A DNA stretch of 64,000 bases from Saccharothrix espanaensis DSM 44229 (GTDB taxonomy: Bacteria > Actinomycetota > Actinomycetes > Mycobacteriales > Pseudonocardiaceae): positions 7,947,501 through 8,011,500 of the forward strand of contig NC_019673.1 in NCBI RefSeq assembly GCF_000328705.1, given 5' to 3'. This document shows positions 32,502 to 39,644 of the stretch, piece by piece; the stretch's first letter is position 1, and every line of letters starts with the position of its first letter. The notes under the pieces are model-generated. The model did no database searches and had not been told where the DNA came from. It worked only from the letters and a program-made list of their open reading frames with translations. Made by a program: the position numbers and the translations under genes.

Positions 32502-34346
32502 GTGCCACCGCTCCGTTCCCGCACCACGACCCACGGCCGCAACGCCGCCGGGGCCCGCGCGCTGTGGCGCGCGACCGGCATGACCGACAGCGATTTCGGC
32601 AAGCCGATCGTGGCCATCGCCAACTCCTACACGCAGTTCGTGCCCGGTCACGTGCACCTCCGCGACCTCGGCGACATCGTGGCGGAGGCCGTGCGCGAGG
32701 CGGGCGGCGTGCCGCGCGAGTTCCACACCATCGCCGTGGACGACGGCATCGCCATGGGCCACAGCGGCATGCTCTACTCGCTGCCCTCGCGCGAGATCAT
32801 CGCCGACTCGGTCGAGTACATGGTGAACGCGCACCAGGCGGACGCCATCGTGTGCATCTCCAACTGCGACAAGATCACGCCCGGGATGCTCAACGCCGCG
32901 ATGCGCGTGAACATCCCCGTCGTGTTCGTCTCCGGCGGGCCGATGGAGGCCGGCAAGGCGGTCGTGGTCGACGGCGTCGCCGTCGCGCCGACCGACCTGA
33001 TCACCGCGATCGCCGCGTCCGCGTCACCCGACGTCGACGACGCCGGCCTGACCGAGGTCGAGCGCTCGGCGTGCCCGACGTGCGGGTCGTGCTCGGGCAT
33101 GTTCACCGCGAACTCGATGAACTGCCTCACCGAGGCGCTGGGCCTGGCGCTGCCCGGCAACGGGTCGACGCTCGCCACCCACGCGGCACGGCGCGAGCTG
33201 TTCTCCGAGGCGGGGCGCACGATCGTGGAGCTGTGCCGGCGGTACTACGGCGAGGACGACGAGTCGGTGCTGCCGCGCTCGATCGCGTCGCGCGCGGCGT
33301 TCGAGAACGCGATGGCGCTGGACATGGCCATGGGCGGCTCGACCAACACGGTGCTGCACATCCTCGCGGCGGCGCAGGAGGGTGAGATCGACTTCACCCT
33401 GGCCGACATCGACGAACTCAGCCGGCGCGTGCCGTGCCTGTCGAAGGTGTCGCCGAACTCGGACTACCACATGGAAGACGTCCACCGGGCGGGTGGCATC
33501 CCGGCCCTGCTGGGTGAACTCTGGCGCGGCGGGCTGCTGAACGAGAACGTCCGCACGGTGCACTCGCCGGACGTGGCGTCGTGGCTGTCGGCGTGGGACG
33601 TCCGCGCCGAGTCGCCGTCGGAGAAGGCCGTCGAACTGTTCCACGCCGCACCCGGCGGCGTCCGGACCACCCAGGCGTTCTCCACGAGCAACCGCTGGTC
33701 GAAGCTCGACACGGACGCGGCGGGCGGCTGCATCCGCGACGTCGAGCACGCGTACACGAAGGACGGCGGCCTGGCCGTGCTGCACGGCAACCTCGCCGAG
33801 CGCGGCGCGGTCATCAAAGCGGCCGGCATCGACGAGGACCTCTGGCACTTCGAAGGCCCGGCGCGGGTCGTCGAATCGCAGGAACAGGCCGTGTCGGTGA
33901 TCCTGAACAAGGAGATCCAGCCCGGCGACGTGCTGGTCGTGCGGTACGAAGGCCCGGCCGGCGGCCCGGGAATGCAGGAAATGCTCCACCCGACCGCATT
34001 CCTGAAAGGCGCGGGCCTGGGCAAGAGGTGCGCCCTGATCACCGACGGCCGCTTCTCCGGCGGGACGTCGGGACTGTCGATCGGCCACGTGTCGCCGGAA
34101 GCGGCGGGCGGCGGCACGATCGGCCTGGTGCGCGACGGCGACCGGATCGTCATCGACATCCACGAGCGCAAGCTGGAACTCCAGGTCCCGGACGAGGTGC
34201 TGGCTGAGCGCAGGGCGAAGATGGAAGCCTCCGAGCGCCCCTGGCAACCAACAGACCGAGTCCGCCCGGTGACGGCAGCCCTGCGCGCCTACGCCCTCCT
34301 GACCACCGACGCCGCAAAGGGCGCAGTCCGGGACGTGAACCGCTAG
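32502..34346 (+). CDS. ilvD: Dihydroxy-acid dehydratase
   Basis: The 614-residue Fe-S enzyme dehydrates dihydroxyisovalerate and dihydroxymethylvalerate. Cluster regions CDKITPGML and CPTCGSCSGMFTANSMNCL are visible, as are DMAMGGSTNTVLH and TDGRFSGGTSGLSIGHVSPEA near the C-terminus. GGAGGAG lies just before GTG 32502. It is convergent in function but not cotranscribed with ilvBNC. It ends the run of branched-chain genes. Confidence 0.97.
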   Translation: MPPLRSRTTTHGRNAAGARALWRATGMTDSDFGKPIVAIANSYTQFVPGHVHLRDLGDIVAEAVREAGGVPREFHTIAVDDGIAMGHSGMLYSLPSREIIADSVEYMVNAHQADAIVCISNCDKITPGMLNAAMRVNIPVVFVSGGPMEAGKAVVVDGVAVAPTDLITAIAASASPDVDDAGLTEVERSACPTCGSCSGMFTANSMNCLTEALGLALPGNGSTLATHAARRELFSEAGRTIVELCRRYYGEDDESVLPRSIASRAAFENAMALDMAMGGSTNTVLHILAAAQEGEIDFTLADIDELSRRVPCLSKVSPNSDYHMEDVHRAGGIPALLGELWRGGLLNENVRTVHSPDVASWLSAWDVRAESPSEKAVELFHAAPGGVRTTQAFSTSNRWSKLDTDAAGGCIRDVEHAYTKDGGLAVLHGNLAERGAVIKAAGIDEDLWHFEGPARVVESQEQAVSVILNKEIQPGDVLVVRYEGPAGGPGMQEMLHPTAFLKGAGLGKRCALITDGRFSGGTSGLSIGHVSPEAAGGGTIGLVRDGDRIVIDIHERKLELQVPDEVLAERRAKMEASERPWQPTDRVRPVTAALRAYALLTTDAAKGAVRDVNR

Positions 34347-34810
34347 AGCTTCAGGAACCGCATTCTCTAATCCCCGACTACCCGCCTGATCGCCCACACG
34401 GCACCCAGGCGGGTAGTCGCACACAGAGCGCAACCCCAAACGCTCACCCTCACCGCCAATCGTCCCCCGAATCGCCTAGACCGGAACCACCCAATGGAGT
34501 GGCTATTTCCGGGCACTTTCCCACGCCGAATTTCGTTGCCGTAAACAAGGAGCGCGGCACACGGCGGCGAGAACTCGCACTCCCCGGCCCACTCCAGGCC
34601 CCGCTCCCCTCACAACTGCACAGCCCCCCAAGCCCCACCCCACAGCCCCAGCCCAGACCGCCACGCGGAGATGGAACGCGGAGATGGAACGCGGACGGGC
34701 AGTCGCGGCCCCGGACAACCAGGGCAGACACCCCGGTAGGTCGAGCAGTGTCAGCCCAGGAGTCCGCGGTCGGGCGAAGTCCGGCGGCCCGTGGATCAGG
34801 TGCGAGCCAC
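34347..34810. other. Spacer after ilvD
   Basis: About 460 bp without a credible gene. Bases 34510-34566 match a second locus at 39391 (dispersed repeat). Bases 34600-34640 are C-rich. Degenerate copies of the 25-bp repeat begin near 34786. Confidence 0.5.
34510..34566 (+). repeat. 57-bp dispersed repeat, copy 1, with gene-end vestige
   Basis: Ungapped alignment with 39391-39447 gives 47 identical bases of 57. Both contain an ISLP codon string followed by TAA. Copy 2 ends a 93-codon ORF, whereas copy 1 has only a short open stretch upstream (WLFPGTFPRRISLP). It may be the tail of a deleted relative. Confidence 0.7.
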
Positions 34811-34932
34811 GTGTCGCGGTACCAGGTGGAGCCACGTGTCGCGGTACCAGGTGGAGCCACGTGTCGCGGTGCCTGGTGGGGTCACGTGTCGCGGTGCGAG
34901 GTGGAGTCAGGTGTCGCGGTGCCGGGTGTCAG
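34811..34932. repeat. 25-bp tandem repeat x5 reaching the doxX stop
   Basis: Units start GTGTCGCGGT at 34811, 34836, 34861, 34886 and 34911. The first two are identical, the others diverge toward the gene, and the last is partial. The last copy covers the stop of the DoxX gene (34929-34931, minus strand). There are no unique spacers, so this is not CRISPR. Confidence 0.9.
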
Positions 34933-35693
34933 GTGCGGAAGACCAGGAGCGTCGCGGCCGTCGCGCCGGCGGCCAGGACGAAGCAGATGAAGCCCGCGAG
35001 CAACGGGTGGCGGAACCAGCTCCGGTTGTAGTCGAGCGCCGCGCGGCCGGGGCCCGTGAAGAGGAGGGCGAACGCCATGGCCGCGTAGGCGAGTTCCTGC
35101 TCGACGCCGTTCGAGTTGAGGAAGCGGCGGAAGCCGTCCGGCGGGAAGAGGCTGCCGCCGTACTTGAGGGCGACGACGTTGGCCATCACGCCCAGGATCC
35201 CGGCCGCCGCGAGCGGCGTGAACAGGCCCAGGACCAGCAGGCCGCCGCCGGCCAGCTCGGTGATGCCGGTGACCCAGGCGAGGATCTTCTCCTCGCGGTA
35301 GCCGAATTCGGCCAGTTGGCGCGCGAACCCGTCGATGCCGGGGCCGCCGAACGCGCCGAACACCTTCTGCGCGCCGTGCCCGATGAACACCGCGCCGAGC
35401 GCGACTCGGAGCACCAACAGGCCCAGGTCGGCGCTGCCGGTCCAGCCGAACGGCTTGCGCTCGTCTTCCTCGTCGCGGTGGGTGGCGGCGGTCTGCCCGA
35501 AGGTGTCCACCGGCGTGTAGCCGGAGGTGTCGAAGCTGCTGGTGTCCTTGTTGAACGCGGTGGTGTCCTTGCCGAACGACTGGGTGCCGTCGTCGAAGTG
35601 GTGGGCGCCTCCGCCCGCGCCACTCGTCGGTGTCGAGTAGAAACCGTCGTCGGAGTAGCCGCTCGGGCTCTTCGAGCGATCGTCAGTAGCCAC
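34929..35693 (-). CDS. DoxX-family membrane protein
   Basis: The 254-residue protein has a polar ~100-residue N-terminus rich in Ser/Thr/Asp (repeats of the type FGKDTTAFNKDTSSFD), then a DoxX domain with four membrane helices (LVLRVALGAVFIGHGAQKVFG, ITELAGGGLLVLGLF). DoxX proteins take part in redox or thiol stress complexes in mycobacteria; function here is unknown. GTG 35693 (VATDDRSKSP) is preferred over the frame opening at 35756. Confidence 0.85.
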   Translation of the reverse strand: MATDDRSKSPSGYSDDGFYSTPTSGAGGGAHHFDDGTQSFGKDTTAFNKDTSSFDTSGYTPVDTFGQTAATHRDEEDERKPFGWTGSADLGLLVLRVALGAVFIGHGAQKVFGAFGGPGIDGFARQLAEFGYREEKILAWVTGITELAGGGLLVLGLFTPLAAAGILGVMANVVALKYGGSLFPPDGFRRFLNSNGVEQELAYAAMAFALLFTGPGRAALDYNRSWFRHPLLAGFICFVLAAGATAATLLVFRT

Positions 35694-35934
35694 GCACCCG
35701 CACGTTAGGAGGTTTGGAGGACCACCGCGAGCGTCCGTTACGCGGCCAACGCACACCCGAATGGCCTAGTTGCGCCCCCCGTCGAGGGAATATCGGGCGG
35801 AAAGTGCGCATTCAGGATCGCTGGGGCACAGCCGGGCCGAAGGCACCGCCTTTGCGAAGCCGGGCAGGAGAACGGGGCAGAAGAACGGGCGGGGGCAGGA
35901 GGACGGGGTGAGGGTGGCGTAGGCGGGCGCGGGG

Positions 35935-36849
35935 TCAGTAGTCGCCGTGGACCAGGTTTCGGGGTTGCTCGCCGCGCGCGAAACGCTCCACCTCCGAAGC
36001 CACCACGGCGTACGCCCGCTCCGCGTGCCCGCAGCACGACCCGGCGACGTGCGGCGTCAAGAACAAACCCGGGGCGCTCCACAGTGGATGGTCCTCGGGC
36101 AACGGCTCGGGCTCGGTCACGTCCAACGCCGCCCGCAACCGCCCGCTCACCAGCTCCGCCACCAGGGCGTCGGTGTCCACCACCGGGCCGCGCGCGGCGT
36201 TGACGAGGATCGCGCCGTCGCGCATGCGGGCCAGGAACTTGGCGTCGACCATCCCGGTCGTCTCGTCGGTCAGCGGCACCACCACGAGCACCACGTCGTA
36301 CGACCCGAGCAGCTCGGGCAGTTCGTCCAGCCCGCGCACGCCGTCCCGCGCGGTCCGCCCGACGAGCGTCGCGGTGGCGTCGAACGGCTCCACCCGCCGG
36401 CGGAACTGATCGCCCAGGTCACCCGCGCCGACGACGAGGATTTCCTTGCCCTGCAACGTGTCCGTCAGGTGGTAGTCCCACCGCCGGTCGACCCGGGCCC
36501 GGTCGAACGCCGGGAAGTCCCGGTAGATCGCCAGCAGCGCCCCGATCGCCCACTCCGCGGTGCTCCCGCCGTGCGCCCCGCGGCACGTCGACAGCAGCAC
36601 CCCGTCCGGCACGGTCCCGATGAACCGCTCCGCGCCCGCGCTCAGCAGCTGCACGAGCCGCAACTTCGGCAGCCGCCCGAAGAACTCGCGCGGATCGGTG
36701 CTCTGGAGGAACTTCGGCACCAGCACCTCGGCGTCGGCGGCCTCCGGCGGCAGGTCCTCCCCCGCCGCGTAGAGCACCGGCCGAACGCCTTCGACGCCGG
36801 CCAACACGTGGATGCCTAGTTCGTCGGGAACCAACACGGTAAGCGTCAC
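35935..36849 (-). CDS. D-isomer 2-hydroxyacid dehydrogenase family protein
   Basis: The 304-residue NAD(P)-dependent enzyme has the nucleotide motif LVVGAGDLGDQFRRRV (near 138-153), the catalytic Arg region VNAARGPVVDTDAL, DVTEPEPLPEDHPLW (Glu) and the His of FLTPHVAG. The substrate is unknown. It is divergent from the alpha/beta hydrolase by 29 bp, so promoters overlap. Confidence 0.88.
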   Translation of the reverse strand: MTLTVLVPDELGIHVLAGVEGVRPVLYAAGEDLPPEAADAEVLVPKFLQSTDPREFFGRLPKLRLVQLLSAGAERFIGTVPDGVLLSTCRGAHGGSTAEWAIGALLAIYRDFPAFDRARVDRRWDYHLTDTLQGKEILVVGAGDLGDQFRRRVEPFDATATLVGRTARDGVRGLDELPELLGSYDVVLVVVPLTDETTGMVDAKFLARMRDGAILVNAARGPVVDTDALVAELVSGRLRAALDVTEPEPLPEDHPLWSAPGLFLTPHVAGSCCGHAERAYAVVASEVERFARGEQPRNLVHGDY

Positions 36850-36878
36850 ACCCGCACGCTACGGCACACTGTTCGACC

Positions 36879-37736
36879 ATGCGGGAGCATGACGTGTTCT
36901 CCACGGACGGCACGCGGATCAGGCTGTGGCGCACCGACACCGACGGCCCGGACGTGCTGCTGAGCCCGGGTCTGGGCGCGTCGGCGTCAGCGTGGCCCGC
37001 GCTGTCCTCCGCCAAGGTGCACAGCTGGTACCACCGGGGCACGATGGGGTCGGACCGGCCGGACGACCCGTCGCGCATCACCCTGCGTGATCACGTGGCG
37101 GACGCGCTCGCGGTGCTGGACGCGGGCGGCGTCGAGCGGTGCGTGGTGATGGGCTGGTCGATGGGCGTGACGGTGGCGGCCGAGTTGGCGTTGCAGCACC
37201 CCGACCGGGTGTCGGGGTTGTTGTTGGTGGCGGGCGCGCCGGGTGACTCGTTCGCGAGCATGCTCGGGGTGCCGGGCCTGCCGCCGGACGTGCGCCGGCT
37301 GATCGGCGTGTCGTCGGCGACGGCACTGCGGCTCGCCGGCCCGTTGCTGGACTCGGTGCTGCACCGGGTGCCGGTGCCGGACGTGTCGTCGACCGCGGTG
37401 GGGTCGCTGCGGCGGTTCCTGAAGCACGACTGGTCGTGGTACTTCACGTTGGCGCTGGCGTTGGGCCGCACTCCGCGCCAGGACCTCACGGGCGTGACGT
37501 GCCCCACGACGGTGTTGGCGGGCCGGTACGACTGGCTGACGTCGCCGGACAGCATGGTGGGCCCGGTGTCGGGGCTGCCGCAGGCGCGCGTCCGGGTGCT
37601 GCCGAACACGCACTACCTGCCGTTGGAGAACCCGCAGGTCGTGGTGGAGGAACTGGAGTTGCTGCTGGACCGCGTGCAGGCCGTGGAGCAGGCGTTGGAG
37701 GACCTTCTCACCTCACGTTCACGGCCGCGCGCTTAG
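36879..37736 (+). CDS. Alpha/beta hydrolase
   Basis: The 285-residue protein has the nucleophile elbow MGWSMGVTVA (Ser near residue 94), an oxyanion region LLSPGLGASASAW, a catalytic Asp region LAGRYDWLTSPDSM and the final His in PNTHYLPLENP. It belongs to the broad esterase/haloperoxidase-like group; the substrate is unknown. The lipoprotein gene starts 10 bp later, so the two may be an operon. Confidence 0.88.
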   Translation: MREHDVFSTDGTRIRLWRTDTDGPDVLLSPGLGASASAWPALSSAKVHSWYHRGTMGSDRPDDPSRITLRDHVADALAVLDAGGVERCVVMGWSMGVTVAAELALQHPDRVSGLLLVAGAPGDSFASMLGVPGLPPDVRRLIGVSSATALRLAGPLLDSVLHRVPVPDVSSTAVGSLRRFLKHDWSWYFTLALALGRTPRQDLTGVTCPTTVLAGRYDWLTSPDSMVGPVSGLPQARVRVLPNTHYLPLENPQVVVEELELLLDRVQAVEQALEDLLTSRSRPRA

Positions 37737-37746
37737 CCTGGGACCC

Positions 37747-38931
37747 GTGTCTCGACTCCGTGGGTTGCTGATCGGCTCCGCTGTCGGCCTGCTGGCCGTC
37801 GGCTGCGCGAGCTTCCCGGACCAGCCCGCGCCCGCCGGGTGGAGCCAGGCGCCCGCGCTCACGCCGCAGGCCGGGCCGCGTCCCGAACTGCCGGGCGAGC
37901 TGCCGAGCAGCCCCGGTCAGGGCCAGCAGCCGGGGCAGCAGCCGACGCCCGTGCCGCCGCCGCAGGGCTGCAAGGACTTCAACCCGGCCGTGGTGGGGAC
38001 GTGCCTGTCGCCGGTGTCGGGCGTGGCGCTGGCGGACGTGAACCAGACGACCGGCGCGGTGACGGCGTTGGCGACCGAGCGGACGACGGGCCGGTTGGTG
38101 CGGGTCACGAAGGACGTCGACCCGGTCGTGGTGCAGACCTTCGAGGTGGACGCGTCGACGGACGGCGGCCTTACGAGCGTGACGCTGTCGCCTACGTACC
38201 CGGAGGACCAGTTGGTCTACGTGTACGTGACGACCGCGACGGACAACCGCGTGATGCGCTTGGCACCCAACGACGTGCCGAAGCCCGTGTTGACGGGCAT
38301 CCCGAAGGGGCCTTCGGGCAACCGCGGGTCGTTGGCCTACGACCGGACCGGCGCGCTGCTCGTGGCGACGGGTGACGCGGGCAACCCGGCGTCGGCGGCG
38401 GACCCGGAGTCGCTGGCGGGCAAGGTGCTGCGGATCGACAGCTCGGGGCAGCCGGCGCGCGGCAACCCGACGGCGGGATCGCGGGTGCTGGCGTCCGGGC
38501 TGCGGTCGCCGGGCGGGATGTGCGTGTCGGCGGACGGCACGAAGACGTGGGTGACGGACGCGGCCGCGTCGGCCGAGCAGCTGTACCGGGTGGAGGCGGG
38601 CAAGCCGCTGGGCAACCCGGCGTGGTCGTGGCCGGACAAGCCGGGCGTGAGCGGGTGCGCGTCGCTGTCGAACGCGGTGTGGGTGGGCACGGCCGGCACG
38701 CCGGGCACGCTCGTGCTGCCGATGGGCCCGGACGGCGGGTTCACCGGCAAGCCGGAACCGTTCCTGGACAAGGAGAACGGCTTCGGCCGGGTTGGTGCGC
38801 TGGTGGTGGTGGACGACAACACGGCGTTGATCGGCACGGTGAACAAGAACTCGGGCGGCACACCGGTGTCCAGCGACGACCGCGTGGTGATCGTGGTCCG
38901 GGACGGCGCCGCCGGCGGAAGCAAGGACTAG
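37747..38931 (+). CDS. Secreted lipoprotein, glucose/sorbosone dehydrogenase-like
   Basis: The 394-residue protein has a lipobox LLAVGC (Cys19), a Pro/Gln-rich linker (about 25-75) and a six-bladed GSDH beta-propeller: TKDVDPVVVQTFEVD, YVYVTTATDNRVMRL, GNRGSLAYDRTGALLVATGDAG, LRSPGGMCVSADGTKTWVTD. Family members bind PQQ and oxidise aldoses, but many actinobacterial lipoproteins of this type have no tested activity. It is extracytoplasmic. GTG 37747 begins the signal. Confidence 0.85.
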   Translation: MSRLRGLLIGSAVGLLAVGCASFPDQPAPAGWSQAPALTPQAGPRPELPGELPSSPGQGQQPGQQPTPVPPPQGCKDFNPAVVGTCLSPVSGVALADVNQTTGAVTALATERTTGRLVRVTKDVDPVVVQTFEVDASTDGGLTSVTLSPTYPEDQLVYVYVTTATDNRVMRLAPNDVPKPVLTGIPKGPSGNRGSLAYDRTGALLVATGDAGNPASAADPESLAGKVLRIDSSGQPARGNPTAGSRVLASGLRSPGGMCVSADGTKTWVTDAAASAEQLYRVEAGKPLGNPAWSWPDKPGVSGCASLSNAVWVGTAGTPGTLVLPMGPDGGFTGKPEPFLDKENGFGRVGALVVVDDNTALIGTVNKNSGGTPVSSDDRVVIVVRDGAAGGSKD

Positions 38932-38951
38932 GCCGCCAAGGACTAGGCCGG
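38922..38951 (+). repeat. 15-bp tandem duplication spanning the lipoprotein stop codon
   Basis: CAAGGACTAGGCCGC at 38922-38936 is followed at once by CAAGGACTAGGCCGG at 38937-38951 (14 of 15 identical). The first contains the stop TAG (38929-38931). Since 15 is a multiple of three, the second TAG is in frame: a duplicated stop. Confidence 0.85.
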
Positions 38952-39143
38952 CAGCGAGGACCAGCCCCGTCGGACTGGTCTGTTCGGACTGGGCACACTG
39001 GCGTCAGTCGACCTCTCGAACTTCACGTATCGCACCGCTTTTCGACTAGTTGACGCGGAGTGTCGGGAACTTCGGCCTCGACCACTTTACTTCCCTGAAC
39101 TCACGAGCCGCCGCTTCCCTGCACGGTCGGCCTTCGACAAGCC

Positions 39144-39425
39144 GTGTCCGGGACGCAGGCAGAGGCAGACCTCGTGGCTCCGGCCGCGCGGAAGGGGCAA
39201 AGGTTGGCCTCAATTCCACCTATCGTGGACCTCTCGTACCCGACCAGTGGGTTCGGTGACGGTCGGTTGATCACACTTTCGATGGAAAGCACTGTCGAGT
39301 GGGATCGGGCTGCCGATAGAGTGGTGCTGCAAGCGATACTTCTGACCGAGATCACCCTTTCGGGCGAAGCTCAGAGAAAAGTCGCGGATTCGGGCACTTT
39401 CGAGATACCGATTTCGTTGCCGTAA
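39144..39425 (+). CDS. Possible small hypothetical protein
   Basis: The 93-residue frame (MSGTQAEADLVAPAARKGQR at the start, ending SGTFEIPISLP) has no recognised domain; the second half predicts as beta strands. Local GC and third-position GC are lower than in neighbours, suggesting transfer or an untranslated region. Its last codons belong to a 57-bp repeat whose other copy also ends at a stop codon, which favours a real gene end. No clear ribosome site precedes GTG. Confidence 0.4.
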   Translation: MSGTQAEADLVAPAARKGQRLASIPPIVDLSYPTSGFGDGRLITLSMESTVEWDRAADRVVLQAILLTEITLSGEAQRKVADSGTFEIPISLP

Positions 39426-39447
39426 TCATGGAGCGCGGCACACGGCG
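39391..39447 (+). repeat. 57-bp dispersed repeat, copy 2
   Basis: It matches 34510-34566 (47 of 57 identical, no gaps), best over the final 37 bases. It covers the end of the small ORF and 22 bp beyond. Confidence 0.7.
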
Positions 39448-39644
39448 AGCACCCGAGCACCAGCGCCCGCTGCACTTCTCCACGCGGACCAGCGCACGCC
39501 CGACGCGGACCCCAATGCGAGCCGACCCACGTGGGCCGACGCACGCGGGTCGCGGATGACGGCCGACGCATACCGATCGCGCCCGCGGGTCTGCGGGTGC
39601 GGTTGGTGGACGCCAGGACGGTTGGGAGTCGCGGGCGGGTGGGG

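Noticed and set aside
34450..34860. 136-codon minus-strand frame through the tandem repeats
   Set aside because: It merely translates the 25-bp repeats in shifting frames and has no start signal or homology.
34811..34932. Possible CRISPR array
   Set aside because: The 25-bp units are directly adjacent with no spacers, and no cas genes are present.
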